Assembly: GCA_038373885.1 (NCBI GenBank)
Contig: JAWZYV010019552.1
Coordinates: forward strand, 434,001 to 498,000
Source of the DNA: Cheiracanthium punctorium
Taxonomy: Eukaryota; Arthropoda; Arachnida; Araneae; Cheiracanthiidae
Direction of reading: 5' to 3'
Length of the DNA stretch: 64,000 nucleotides
Position 1 is the first letter of the stretch. Every line of letters starts with the position of its first letter. Made by a program: the position numbers and the translations under genes. The notes below the pieces were generated by a model, which saw nothing but the letters and a program-made list of their open reading frames with translations, did no database searches and was not told where the DNA came from. Of this stretch, positions 50,511 through 62,236 are shown piece after piece.

Positions 50511-53500
50511 TATTTTGGCCTTGTTATAGATTCTTGGAACTATTTCGGCTAAATATTTAAATATTTAAAATAGTTAAATTTTGTTTGTTCGGGAGCTGTG
50601 CTCGCCTTGTCTCTATAAAATAAAAATAAAAAATTGATATTGTATAGCTATAATATTGTTACGAATTTTCGGAGCAACCCGCTATTCTGGGATTTAAAAT
50701 AGTTTAAAATTCGTATTCTACGCGTCTAATAGTTAAATTTTGTTTTTTGTTGCACCAAAATCGACTAACTAGAACGCGAGATAGGGAGTTTTATGTTTCT
50801 CCATTGGTTCCTATAGCATTTTCTAGAAATCTCGAGAAATATGGATCCTAGGCCTTCGCTGACCTCACTTTTATTGACTTATTTTTGGCGCCCAATTTGG
50901 CGATATTTCGCCAAAAAGTCGGCAAGCTCAGCCACTTTTTGGACATTTGGCTGTGAAGCGGTATTCTCGCTTGCTTTTTTGAAGCTTTGTTTTTAAATGC
51001 TATTCTTAAGTGTAAATTCTTCATTGCTGAGTCTTGAGGTACTTTGTACGATTTCCCTCGTAAGTTTCCAGTGAATTTATACCCGTGGAAGTGTATTAGT
51101 TTGCATGAGAAATACAGCATTTGTAAAAAATTCAGTTCTAAGCGGACTGTAGTAAGCACATTACTGGTTGATTGTGCTTGTGAAGTTCTAGAAGCACTAA
51201 AGTTTGTGTTTCATCCTGACAAGTGGACTATTTTCTAGAACTCTCTACACCTACTGGACTTTAGAACGACGAACTTTGAATGTCTATCTCTTTACCTCAC
51301 AGAAGCATTTTCAAGCTGCTAGGTTTGTTTTTATAGCTGCCTTCTCAGAATATGAAGTTTGAGGAGTGGAAGCTAGAGATATCCTCGATTGTCTGCAACA
51401 TTTAAAACAATTTGTATGAAAACTGGTTTCATCTAATGCCTCCACTTTTCAAGGTCTTTTCAGACGAGACCTTTTTTAGTTACTATACTGATATTTTTAT
51501 AATTTTGGGAATTGATTCAATCAGAATGTCGCATTTTTTTTCTTGTACTGCGAAGTTTGTCCCTTTTCATGTTCGAGCTTTTGGCATGTTTTGACGCGTC
51601 TTTTCAAAACGGTGTCGTCACAGATCTCACTTGCTGTTTCATTGTTCTCCCGAAAGAAGTGGTTCAAATTCCAATTTCTTCAGATCTACATCTTGGCATA
51701 GATAAGTCAGAAATTTTGGTGAAGTTAATGAAATTCTTTTGTTCTTGCTTGGTGAGATCGTACATAAATTCCTGGAGTTGTTGACTCTTCAGGAATGTTT
51801 TTTGTGCCCTCCCTCATATCGGCTACTTACCTAGAGTTAGTGTTCTAGATAAGCATCTTTGACTTATTGTTTAGCTTTTTTGCCACGCTAGCAATATAGG
51901 ATGTATTTAGTTTGATAGTATTGTGTCGGAGCATTTCACGCACGATAAGATGCACTAGAGAAATCCCTGAGTTTAGGTGAGTTATGCAATTTATTTTTCG
52001 ATTCAAGTCATATTTTGTTGATTTTTGTGTTGGATTTTTCGTATTATAACTATTTTTGCTTGTTTGTAGTTTCACGGAACTATCCAGTCAACACTGCTAG
52101 TGCCTTTACAAAATTTACAAGAAAAAAAGTTTTATGGAAATTTTCGCCATTTTGAGTATCTATAATATTGTTGCTCTCTTTAAATTCCTATTTTTTATTG
52201 CCTGGGTATAAAGGAGAATTATATTTTTGGCAAATGCTTGCTACTTCGGTTAATTTTCGAGGTTCTTACGCAGTTTTTAGAAAATTTTCTTATTCACGTT
52301 CTGCGAGTTCACAGGAGAGTTCTATTCAAAATAAAATCATCTTGTCTTTAGTCAATCGTTGGTTGTGCACAATCTAGAGACCCCTTTGTATTTGCACGCT
52401 TGTAGCATTTACTTTGTGGTAGTAATTAGCATATGCGAAGTGCAGTCTACTAGTTTGTGATGTAGAATGGTGAATTTTTCTGCCTTATATCACTACTTCG
52501 GACTTTGCTGAGTGTACCACAGCACAAGCATCCAATGATTCCGAATCTAAGGCACACTTTTACGATACATCTTTCCAGTATTTTGAAAGGAAATTTTTGT
52601 GTATTTATGGATTTTTTGTATGTTATTTATGTAGTCGAATAGTATGAGTTTCAAATATTTTTTTATGTTCTCTTCCTTGGTTTCTGCATTTGTTTGTCAT
52701 TTGATAGCATTTGGTGCCGGCTATCTTAAGTATACGGCTTTAATTACTGAATTAAGTAGAGTCACTCTGCTTTTTTCTAGTCCTGCCCGACAGTTTGCCA
52801 TTTGGCTGTAATGACTATTGTCCAATGTGTTTGAATCTAAGAGGCATTTTCATGGTCCACCTCTTCCGTGCTTATCCCAGTTCCTTGCCCAATGTTCTGG
52901 GCCTAATTTTTACAGTTAAAATTTAGGTGATTTTAAGATTCTTTAAGTCTATTTTCCATTAGGTGATTTCGTTAGTAAAAACCTCTTTAAATGAAAATTT
53001 TCTGCCCTCTCTCTTGGTTTCTGCTGTCTACATGTGATTTATGGACGGTGTACATTAGCACATGAAAGACGAGTGAGCTGAAGAAATATTTTTATCTCTG
53101 ATAGTCATGAATTTTCTAATACTTATTCCTTCCTTTGCGGACATTTTTTTTGGGGGGGATTTTCCAAATTAGCTTTTATAACGGCTGTTTGAGCCTCTTT
53201 ATGTTTATGTCTTTAGGCTGTATTGGTCTATCTTTGGCAATACCATAATGTTTTACGGCTTTTTTTTTTACTTTAGCTAGAGTGCCTGTTTTTCGGAAAG
53301 GTTGCTTTACGAAAATCGTATTCCAGACGCTAACTATTAGTACCTTTAGAGTCCTTGTAAGCTTACGCCTCAGTAAAGGAATTGCAGGTTAGTATTGAGT
53401 ACCAGAAATGAATGTATTTAGTTTTGTTGCAAGTATAAGGCTTAGGCTGTAGGCTTTTTTAAGCCTTCCCGTTATTTTATTGCAGATTTGTACGTTCTAC

Positions 53501-53639
53501 TTCTTTTCTAGAGATTTTCAGACACCAAAACTACTTTTAAGGTAATTTCGCCTTTATAGTACGTGTAAATAATGTAGGATGTTTCAAAATAGCTTTTCTG
53601 AGTCGTGATTAATACCTGCCTTTTGGCTAATATTCCCTC
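50511..53639. other. AT-rich modular matrix, no gene seen
   Basis: 50.76-51.2 kb is the partner of the 45.5-46.2 kb repeat but lacks its TATA segment. 51.56-51.79 kb and 52.07-52.38 kb are diverged copies of 23.7 and 24.2-24.5 kb. From about 52.55 kb the sequence aligns in order with 59.96-63.4 kb. All open frames are short and unrecognised. Confidence 0.5.
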
Positions 53640-54840
53640 TAGGGATGCTTGTGCGACGAGAAATATAGAACTGTCTCGTCTCGCACACCAGCCACAAATC
53701 TGTCTCGCTCGAGTCTTCCAAATATCCCTAACTACCGTTATTTTGTTCAGTAGTGAGAATGTCGGCTAGTTTAGGAATCTTTTTCCCCGACTTCAAAGAG
53801 ATATAAAATTGTCTCGCTGTCACGGCGAATTCGCTTTAACAGTGTAAAATTGCATTTTTGTAGGCCATCTTCCTTATGTTTAGACGAGATTTTTTAAAAT
53901 CAATTTTACAGAGTTGTTTCTGTTCATTTAAAAACTTGGTGATTTTATTACCTCTCCGAATTTTTGGGACTATTTCTCATGCGGTCAATTTTTTTTTTAA
54001 AACTTGGAGTTTGTTCTTTCTTAAAAATATTTTATGCTCTCTCTCTTGGTTCCTGCTACCTACACATTGTAAATGTGTCGTATTTTTCCACATTTTTTTC
54101 ATTTGTGTCACAGTTTTTTATTATTATCATTATTATTATTCCTGTCTCGGAATATCACACGTATTGCGTCTGTGCCCAAATATCCCTGTAACTTCTGAAA
54201 GTTTTAATACTAGTTTTACAAAAAACTCACTTTTGATAGCTATTTGTAATGAATTGGCACAAGAACGGCTTTTCCAGTCACAATTTTAACCTGTTTATAG
54301 TATTTGTCTTTTGGGCCGTATCCGTCTATTTCAATAATTTCAGTTTGACCAATTTTGGTCACTGTTTCATATAGTTTTGGCTAGCTTTTGCTAATTTTTG
54401 AGAATTTGTTTTCTCGGATAGTATTTGTACACAACTTTTAGTTTGCAGGTGATGCCTAATACGCGCCTTCGGATAGGATGGTAGGGTGGGGTTGGTAGGC
54501 TGAAGGCTAATATATCATTGCTTGCATAGACTATATTCATAGGCTTTTGTTAGTGCAGAGCTTCCATTTTTTTGGAATGAAATCATTTAAATCTTCCGTC
54601 TCTTCTCCTTCCTTCCATTTTATCGTTCTTCAGATTACGTGGCACTACGCGATTAGTGTAAGCTCTGATATTTTGGAATCTATTTTTATGGCTTACCTTA
54701 GTATGCGACAATTTTAAGCCAATTTCAGAGTTCTTTGAAATGTTTTTCCTTTACCTTTTTGCAATTATTTCAGTGATCTTACTTGTTAGTAAATTCGTGG
54801 AATAAAAGCCTCAAGTTGTTTAACTTTGAGAGAAAATTTT
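52550..54840. repeat. Segmental duplication, copy A
   Basis: It runs in the same order as 59,960-63,430. Matching points include 52,700 with 61,262 (a CATTTGTCATTTGA-like phrase), 53,640 with 62,148 (the miniature element), and 54,633 with 63,221 (TTACGTGGCACTACGCGATT). The offset is 8.5-8.6 kb over most of its length and 7.4 kb at its left end, because copy B has gained about 1.2 kb. Divergence is substantial, so the duplication is old. Confidence 0.7.
53640..53730. mobile_element. Short hAT-like MITE with CTCG hairpin, copy A
   Basis: 91 bases bounded by TAGGGAT and ATCCCTA inverted ends, with an internal imperfect hairpin (TGTGCGACGAGA against TCTCGTCTCGCACA). TAGGGATG-type ends are common in Ac-like hAT elements. 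The paralogous position in the duplicated segment (62,148-62,236) carries the same element, so the insertion is older than the duplication. Confidence 0.55.
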
Positions 54841-55254
54841 GTTTTAAGCTTCCCAGTGAATTTTTTGGTATTTTTCTTTCCCTTTCTACATTGTCAGCAA
54901 TTGGCATATAGGATTTTAATCTTAATCTTAATCTTAATCTTATCTTAATATATATATATATATAAAATGCTAATGTTCGTTTGTAAAGACAGGGTTTTCT
55001 CTATCACCATCAACTCGAATTAACTTCCCGTTGGGGTGGTAAATACCCCTTGGCCTCACGGTGAAAGTAAGGGAGTTTGGTCGTGGTGGGTGGAAGTGGG
55101 TGGCGAAAATGTGAAAAAATATATATCTGTCCTTTTCTAACTCATGAGAACTTCTGAAAAGTTCTAAAAATCCTGGAATGACCTAGAAAACTCCAAAATG
55201 TGTGCAACTGTTACAGTCAACCTAGAAGGTTCTAGATGGTTCTGAAAATTTCCA

Positions 55255-55272
55255 GAAAGTTCTAGAAAGTTC
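55255..55272. promoter_or_regulatory. Perfect heat-shock-element-like motif inside the Helitron
   Basis: GAAAGTTCTAGAAAGTTC reads as four contiguous alternating nGAAn/nTTCn pentamers, the consensus for heat shock factor binding, which needs three or more. Further GAA..TTC pairs occur through 55,140-55,440, for example GAACGTTC near 55,315. Binding is inferred from the motif only. Confidence 0.55.
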
Positions 55273-55320
55273 CAAAACGTGTGCAATCGTTCAAATCGAT
55301 TTAGAATGATCTAGAACGTT

Positions 55321-55380
55321 CTAAAAATTTCTGGAATGATCTAGAAAGTTCTAAAAATTTCTGGAATGATCTAGAAAGTT
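55321..55380. repeat. Perfect 30-bp tandem duplication in the Helitron
   Basis: 55,321-55,350 and 55,351-55,380 are identical. The match continues leftward with few mismatches. It duplicates a CTAGAAAGTT word. Confidence 0.95.
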
Positions 55381-55890
55381 CCAAATTGTGTGCAACTGTT
55401 AAAATCGATATGGAATGTTCCAGAAAGTTCTACAAAAGTGGTCGAGTGGTTGAGTGAAGATCAATTGCGATGGGTGATTGTCATTCGGAAATTTTATAGC
55501 ATACTACTTCGCAGCCTCTCGCTTATTCCGATGAAATTCTCCGTAAAGTAACACCATTTCAGTGTATTCATTAGTATTAAACATTATCTTTCATTTTTTA
55601 TACTCAATAAGCTATGAATTAAAATATCATGAACTTTAGACAAACGCACTAACAAAGTAACTTAAACAGTCTTCCAACTCCAATAAAATATTAAAATTTA
55701 ATGTTTATCGTCTGTTGCCATATCAGCAGGAATACTTTCTATACACCGCATGTTTAATGGTCGAATAAGTCTCTCAATATCTAAGATAGAAATCTAAATT
55801 ATCTACGTTAAAAATGGATCCTTAAATATCTTTTATACCATTAAACATGCGATGTATTTTAACCGGAGCAACACCGGGTTTCGCTGCTAG

Positions 55891-56692
55891 TATTTCTATA
55901 CAACTTTTTTCTAATTCTAATATTTCCAACCGGAGTAACTTTTATATTTCGTCCTGCTTGCAATTCTGTGTTTTGACTATATCAGTCTCTTACAAATTTT
56001 GTCAGTACGTCTAAGTCTGGTTACATTTTTTAAAAACACATGTGCGTTATTTGTTTCTCTCTTTCTTCATCAAGGCGAGTTCGCACGTTCAGCCTATTAC
56101 ACACAAGTGCACCTTGGGCACGCAAAGTATTGTAAGGAGGAGTTATAACTGGCTGCAGGCAAAACTTTTAAACCTTCTTTTATTATGTTTATCTTATGTT
56201 GTATTGTTAGTTTGAGACTGCAAATGGACTTCTTATCGCTTGTTTGCTATTTTATTATAACAGATATTTCTGCTTAATTTCTTGTTCTGTGGATATCTAA
56301 TTTCACCTTGTACTTAAACTATTTATAAGCAAAATCTGCCATTTTTGTAGCTATTCATAACGAATGTTTCAAAAATCCTTTTTTGATTTGTCCTTTTTCT
56401 GTCTGATTTTTCGGTGATACAGAATAGGGATAATAGTTAGGTATGTTTGCGAGTCAACCACTAGGGCTGTCTCATCTCGCAACCATCGGTATAACTATCA
56501 TCATGCTTTTCTTTAATACCGGAAATATGAATCACACCTCGTATTTCTGGTTTGGTTTTATTGCTATTTTAGGACTCTTTCACTCACGCTGAATTTTCTG
56601 AAGCAATATAAAATTACAAACATGTATGATTTATAAGGGATGGTAGGAAAGGCGCTTGAATGCTTCAAAATATCTACTTCATAATTTGACTG
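55891..56692. other. AT-rich matrix, no gene seen
   Basis: It contains a short CTCG-type hairpin (about 56,445-56,500, with GCGAGTC and TCTCATCTCGC) next to GGGATAATAG, probably another degraded copy of the TAGGGAT family. Nothing coding. Confidence 0.5.
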
Positions 56693-56919
56693 TGCCGACC
56701 GAGTTGTATGGTGGGTAAAGCACCGTACTCCGGTTTCGGGTTCAAGTCCCGGCGGCCGGGGTTCGATCCCCACTGGGCGTGGTTGTCATGTCCGTCCCTT
56801 CATAGGGGGCGACGTTGGTCCATCTACTAGGTGCCCCCATAATAAAGTGGCCAACAGCTTCGGGCCGTTGTAAGGGACAATGCCTAATCGGAAAAGTACC
56901 CGCCCGTTAGAAAAAAAAA
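56693..56919 (+). mobile_element. tRNA-derived SINE with two B boxes
   Basis: A head with GTGCCGACCGAG and GTGGGTAAAGC is followed by two consecutive B-box matches, GGTTCAAGTCC (56,739-56,749) and GGTTCGATCCC (56,760-56,770). A tRNA-unrelated body with GGGGGCGACG follows, then a nine-base poly-A tail (56,911-56,919). RNA polymerase III would transcribe it from the internal promoter. The - strand frame containing GIEPRPPGLEPETG across it is a familiar false peptide produced by B-box sequence. Confidence 0.8.
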
Positions 56920-58529
56920 TTGGACTGTTAAGGATTCTCGTACATTAGGTCAGTATTTACCATTGTGGTCACTTTTTCCCTGTTCCCACGGGGCTTTCAG
57001 GTTATTCCATCCACTGCGTGTACGCTGGAGCAGAATAAAAGTAGAAATTTTTGTACTTAAGCCAAAGGCAGGCTGTACTATGATTCAGATCCTCCTTATC
57101 ATATGCTCTATTTATGTATTCTGATAGCATTTATTGTTTGAGATCTAAATATGGAGGCTAGTAGATGAAAAAAAAAACATTATCAGGTGTTTTAGTACCT
57201 TGTGTACTGTTTTGAAACTGGCATGAAAGCAGGGTCCAATCACTTCTAATTAAAGATCTTCGTTTAGGGTTCATCTTTCCCACGGCAATTTCTGATTTTT
57301 ATTTTTTACAACAGAATTTTGGTGCATTGATCGCTATTTGGGACTATTTCCCAAGCAGTTAATATTTCGTAGAAACATTTTTATATGAATAGCTTTAGTT
57401 TTTCGAATTTTCCTCCCGAAATAGGACATTCGAGGAGTGCGAGTTAAAAGAAATCTTCGATTTTTTGGAACATCTGAAACAATCGATATAAAAAATTCGT
57501 TTCATCTTTTTGCCCCCATTTTAGATGGATTTTTGAGAACGGCCTATTCTAACCGGCCTTTTCTACTGTTATGATTATTATTTTATGTTTTGGCCCAATC
57601 AGACTATCACAATTTTTACTTTTATTGAGACTTTGTGTCACATCTTAGAACTTGTTTGAGAGCTCTTTCGAAACGGGACTTCACAGGTCTCACTTCAGAA
57701 ATACGAAATTTGCAGTTCAATTAAAGCTGTAATAGCTCTTTAAATTAAGGATGGCAAGGTGAGGCTAGGTTTTATTTATTTATTTATTTTTTGTTTTGAT
57801 TGAACTTAGATGCTAGGATAGGTCATGAACGTGCGAGTCTAGCCACTGCTCCTATTGTCTGTTTAATTATAATTTCGAAAGCACTATGACTCATACACGA
57901 ATTTCCTGAGATCTACGCTCCCCTTGACAATGCTAAACCTAAATTTTTGGTGAAATTTACGGAATTCTCTTTTCCAAAACAAATTTTCTTATTCTTGCTC
58001 GGTGCGTATGAAATCCAGGAGTCGTTGACTTATCAGGGATATTTCTATGCCCTCCCTCTCCATATCTGCTACTGTGGTTAGTATTTTAAACTAGCCTTTC
58101 CCCTCCCCCTTATTTTAGCTTATTTTTGTCACGATTGTGATAATTGACACATTTAGTTTTTGCTTTTAATTATTTATAGTGTAAATAAATTATGTTCGGA
58201 GAATTTCCCTTACGTTAAGTGCATTGGAAATATTTTTCGAGTGTCAGTGAGTAATCGAATTTGGTTTTCCTTGCTTCGTTGATTCTTGTCCGTAATATAC
58301 ATATTTTTTAAATATCTATTCTTGATTGTCTGATTATATAGAACTATACTTTTGGTCAATGACTAAGATTCGATGAATTTTTTAAAGATTTTAGCCACAG
58401 TTTAAGAATCTTTCTTATTAACGCTCGGCGAGTTACATGCTCTATGAAATTAAAAGCATTTGCTGACTGTGGATAGGCTTGAGATGTAAATTGGTTATAT
58501 ATAAATTGCGTTTGTGGTATTTAGCATAT
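56920..58529. other. AT-rich modular matrix, no gene seen
   Basis: 57.64-57.70 and 57.90-58.04 kb are further diverged copies of the modules at 51.56-51.79 and 23.7 kb. A TTTA microsatellite lies near 57,772-57,790. Nothing coding. Confidence 0.5.
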
Positions 58530-58997
58530 GACCAACTCTGACGTTTTGACTGTTGCCAGTCACGAAGAATAGATTCGATTTCTATAAAAATAGTGGCGGG
58601 TGACCTAGCTCCACGAAAATCCTTTACTTTTTAGCACCTCATTTCCCGTAAAGAAATGGTCACGATTCTTTTTAACAGCACTGACATCTGCTCGAAAAAG
58701 GGAAGAATTGGAGAATAGCTGGATAGATTGCCCAATGCTGAAAAAAGGGCAGCCGTTGCCATCGATCGACTTAACTACCAGCAAGATGGCGGACGATCGA
58801 AACGTTCATCGCGTGCCACAGATCGATAGACCCTTTTTTGACGGCAGCCGCACAGCCAGCTGCCGTCAAAAAAGGGTCTATCGATCTGTGGCACGCGATG
58901 AACGTTTCGATCGTCCGCCATCTTGCTGGTAGTTAAGTCGATCGATGGCAACGGCTGCCCTTTTTTCAGCATTAGGAAAGGGTTGCGCCTCAAAGGG
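58530..58997. mobile_element. piggyBac-like MITE, copy 3, with a perfect palindrome
   Basis: It begins near CCAACTCTGACG, keeps the TTTCTATAAAAATAGT segment, then a large perfect inverted repeat (listed separately), and ends TCAAAGGG at 58,997 followed by TTAA (58,998-59,001). The left terminus and its TTAA are not recognisable. Two short open frames on opposite strands that share the same peptide are the two arms of the palindrome. No transposase is present. Confidence 0.75.
58734..58973. repeat. Perfect 115-bp inverted repeat, 10-base spacer
   Basis: 58,734-58,848 is the exact reverse complement of 58,859-58,973; the spacer is CGCACAGCCA. Transcribed, it would fold into a 115-bp perfect RNA hairpin. 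Perfection over this length in otherwise decayed DNA implies recent insertion or arm-to-arm correction. Confidence 0.97.
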
Positions 58998-59089
58998 TTA
59001 ATTTAATTTTTTATTCTGATTTATGACTGGCACGGGCCACACCACTAAGGATGTTTCATACCGCATGTGCAAATTTCTTCCTCTTATAA

Positions 59090-59760
59090 CAATCATCCTT
59101 TATTCTAATAGTTTTTACACTACCGTCCATTTTTGTCATTTTTGTGTCCTTTGGGCCGGCTTTACGGATATCTAAGACTATTGATGGATGAAGAATAACA
59201 TTTAAATTTTTGATTTGACTGCCTTCATATGTTGTTTAAGTAATATGTTAGGCTGCATTGATTTACTGTTGTAAAATGTGTCTTTGTCAAACTGGCGACA
59301 TTTGACATGTAAAGGCCCCGTATGGGCAACCTCCGGCCCGCTGGCCGGATGTGTCCAGCAGCGGTTTTCGAAACATACCAAAACTCCAAGTAAAAACCAT
59401 GTAAACCATTCAAAATGTCATATAAATTGCTGTTATATGGCCCGCGATTTCGTTAACACTCTAAAGTTTGGCCCTTAACTTTCCAAAGGTTGCCCATGCC
59501 TGTGTTAGGCTTTTATATTGCGTTGTAAAAAAAACTGCACACTCGGCAAGAATGGTGGAGAAACTTTTGAGTGTCTATGAGTATTCGGACGATTTTTGTA
59601 TCAACGAACTAATTGCTCTTAGCCTGTGCTAGTTGATGAGTTGAATGATTTTTGTGAGTCAACCTATGCTTCATTGCATTTTATGGGAGACTTTTTAGAT
59701 TGCACTCTTTTGGTCTATTTAAGCTTTTTTGGCACCTATTTTGGATGCGGTAGATCTATA
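59090..59760. repeat. Local tandem duplication, copy 1
   Basis: It aligns in order with 60,470-60,960: shared phrases include ACATTTTTGTCATTTTTGTG-like words, GGATGAAGAATAA and TTTTGTATCAACGAACTAAT. It is longer than copy 2 mainly because of the inserted element at 59,316-59,503. Confidence 0.85.
59316..59503. mobile_element. hAT-like MITE
   Basis: About 188 bases, bounded by inverted ends around GGGCAACCT (left, about 59,324) and AGGTTGCCC (right, about 59,487-59,495). The interior has GGCCCGCTGGCCGG and TGGCCCGCGATT. CAG-GGGCAACC-type ends and internal GGCCCGC words are typical of a widespread hAT miniature family. The paralogous segment at about 60,715 lacks the insertion and so preserves the empty site. 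The target duplication is not clean. Confidence 0.6.
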
Positions 59761-59778
59761 TACCTAAAAGCTAGAGAT

Positions 59779-59798
59779 ATTTATATATATATATATAT
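59779..59798. repeat. Short TA microsatellite
   Basis: About 10 TA units. Confidence 0.9.
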
Positions 59799-60469
59799 CC
59801 CGTTTGGCTCGCATTAGTAGTAAGCCTATAGCAAGTACACAGATTGCTAATGGGTGAAACAGGACAGTGCTTTTTTTCAGTCTTACGCACTCTTTCGGAG
59901 ATCCCGAATGCACCATAGTGCAAATGTCGAATAAATCGAATCTAAGATGCATTTTTAGGATCCATCTTTCCCATGCGCTCGCTGAACGAAATCTTTTCTG
60001 CATTTATGTATCTTTGTTCTGTTACAGACATCATCGAATTTTAAGAGTTTTAAATATTTTTTATGCTTTCTTGTTTGGTTTCCGCTACCTGGATGTGAAA
60101 TATTTCAGACTAGCTTTTTTTTGTGTAGCAACATTGGTTTTTACAGTTGCTGTTACAGAATAGTGCATGCAAGATGTATGCATGCTGGGGAAAATTATTA
60201 GGTTCTGGAAGTTTTAGAACGATTTTTCTGAAAAGCGATATTTTTGCTGGCCTTTTTAGTGACGTTCTATTCCTTTACTTCAGATTTTACTCTTTTACTA
60301 GAACGGTACATATCTAGAATTTTCATACAGTTTAAATAATGTAAGGACTTTTGAATTTTTGAGTTCTTAGCAGATGTTTCAATATCATTCTGTTTTCTTT
60401 AATTTTTTTTTTCTGATTTGTGGATGGTATACGGACGACCACTAATAATGCTTCCCAAGGCATATGCAA

Positions 60470-60960
60470 ATTTCTTCTTATAACAATCATCGCGTATTAT
60501 AATAGTTTCGTCCAATACCGTACATTTTTGTCATTTTTGTGTATTTTGGGCCAGTTTTTACGGTATTTGGGACTATGGCAGGATGAAGAATAAAATTTAA
60601 ACTTTATTTGGTCTGCATTCATATGTTGTTGTAAGCATATACAATCAAGGCTGTATTGATTGACTCCATTGATTTACTATAAATGCCAGTGTGCTGTTGT
60701 CAAACTAGGAGCATTTGAGGTTAGTCGTATATTGCGTTGTAGAACTGCAAGCTCGGCAAGTATGTTGGAGAAACTTTTGCGTGTCTGTGAGTATTCGAAC
60801 GATTTTTGTATCAACGAACTAATTGCTCTTAGCCTGTGCTAGTAGATGAATTGAATGATTTTTGTGAGTCAATCTATGTTTCGTTTTATTTTATGGGAGA
60901 CTTTTTAGATTGCACTGTTTTGGTTCACTTATGCTACTTTGGTACTACTTTGTAAACGGT
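60470..60960. repeat. Local tandem duplication, copy 2
   Basis: Partner of 59,090-59,760 without the hAT-like insertion. Confidence 0.85.
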
Positions 60961-62147
60961 GCAAATCTTGTCTTTTTCTCCCCTATTCCAAAGGATTCAA
61001 TCAAATGGATTATGGAATTTCCACCATTTCGTGTGGGATGCTTCGGAATAACTATTCTTAATCATGTGTAAGTGATTGTTTGGCTGCAAATGACTCATTA
61101 TTTTGGCTCAATATCTTCAATTTTGACTATCTTTCATTTTTTCGGATTGTCTTTACACAGTTTTTGCATTAATTCACTGTTAGTGTGCCGGTGCAGTATA
61201 AAAATAGGATGGCTGGCTGAAGGTTCGAGTCAATCTTTGAAAAACATAAGCATCCCATTTGTCATTTGACAGTATTTAGTGTCGGCCATCGAAAGTATAC
61301 CGCTCTAGCTGCTGAAATAAGTAGAGGTTCTTTGCATTTTTTTACTTGTCCATCGGCCTGTTTGGCCTTTGCCGAATGGCTATTGTCCAATTTCTCCGAA
61401 TCTAAGTAGTTGTATGGTCCATCTCTTTGATTTTTCCCCCAGATTCTTGGCCAATATTTCGGACCCAATTTTTATCTAAAAATTTTAGTGATCTCATGGT
61501 TCTTTAGGACTATTTCCTTTAAGTAGAGTTCGTTATTAAAAGACATTTGAAATGGTGTAACGATATTTTTGTGACCTCTTTCTTGATTTCTGCTTGCTTT
61601 GTACATGTGGTTTATGAGCGCAGCATTAGAGGGGGAAATGGGGGAGCTTTAGAAATTTTTTTCAGTTTATTTTGTTGAGAGTTTTAGAATTATTTTTTTT
61701 AATACTTATTTCTACTTCTGCGAACATGGGATTTCCAAAGACTACTTCTGGATTTCCAAAAGTAGTGCTTATAACGGCTATTTTGGCCCGTTTATGTTTG
61801 TGTCTTAATGTTGTATTGGACTATCAGAATGTGTGACAATACCATAGTGTTCTTTGGCTTTTCTTTTGTAATTTTGTCTTGTTTTGGCGAGCTTTTTATT
61901 AAGAGATTTCTCTGTCGCTTCACAAAGGCCTACGATGCAGCCTTAGACTAGCACTCAAAGCCCTTGCTCCTTAGTCAAGGCATTTCGGGATTTTTAAGTT
62001 TTACTTCTTGTTTTAAGTGTTTCAGTCACCGAAACTACCTTTAAGGTGATTCCGCCTTTTTTAGTACGTATACATAAAGTAGGATGTTCCAAAATACTTT
62101 TTTTTTAAAGTTCTAATTAATTTCTGCCTTATGGTTAATATTACTTG

Positions 62148-62236
62148 TAAGGATACCTGCGCGACGGGAAATAGGTCTGTCCCGTCTCGCATACCGACCA
62201 CAAATCCGTCTCTCTCTGGTCTCCCAACCATCCTTA
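62148..62236. mobile_element. Short hAT-like MITE with CTCG hairpin, copy B
   Basis: Ends TAAGGAT and ATCCTTA, with an internal hairpin GCGACGGGA against TCCCGTCTCGC. It occupies the position homologous to 53,640-53,730 in the duplicated segment. Both ends carry the matching G-to-A-type change, so pairing of the ends is kept. Confidence 0.55.

Larger units (their letters stand above)
54943..55890 (+). mobile_element. Non-autonomous Helitron
   Basis: The 5' end is TC followed by TTAATATATATATATAAAA and the 3' end is CTAG (55,887-55,890). An A precedes and a T follows, the expected A/T insertion site. Just inside the 3' end lies the typical Helitron palindrome region (AACCGGAGCAACACCGGGTT, 55,861-55,880). 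No Rep/helicase frame is present in its 948 bases, so it needs an autonomous partner for rolling-circle transposition. The interior holds many imperfect TTCTAGAA-type words, listed separately. The exact 5' base is uncertain because the host sequence is an ATCTTA microsatellite. Confidence 0.85.

Noticed and set aside
56564..56773. - strand frame with a GIEPRPPGLEPETG phrase
   Set aside because: A well-known false peptide arising from B-box sequence of tRNA-derived SINEs.
58708..58993. Opposite-strand frames encoding the same peptide
   Set aside because: They are the two arms of the perfect palindrome in a MITE, not genes.
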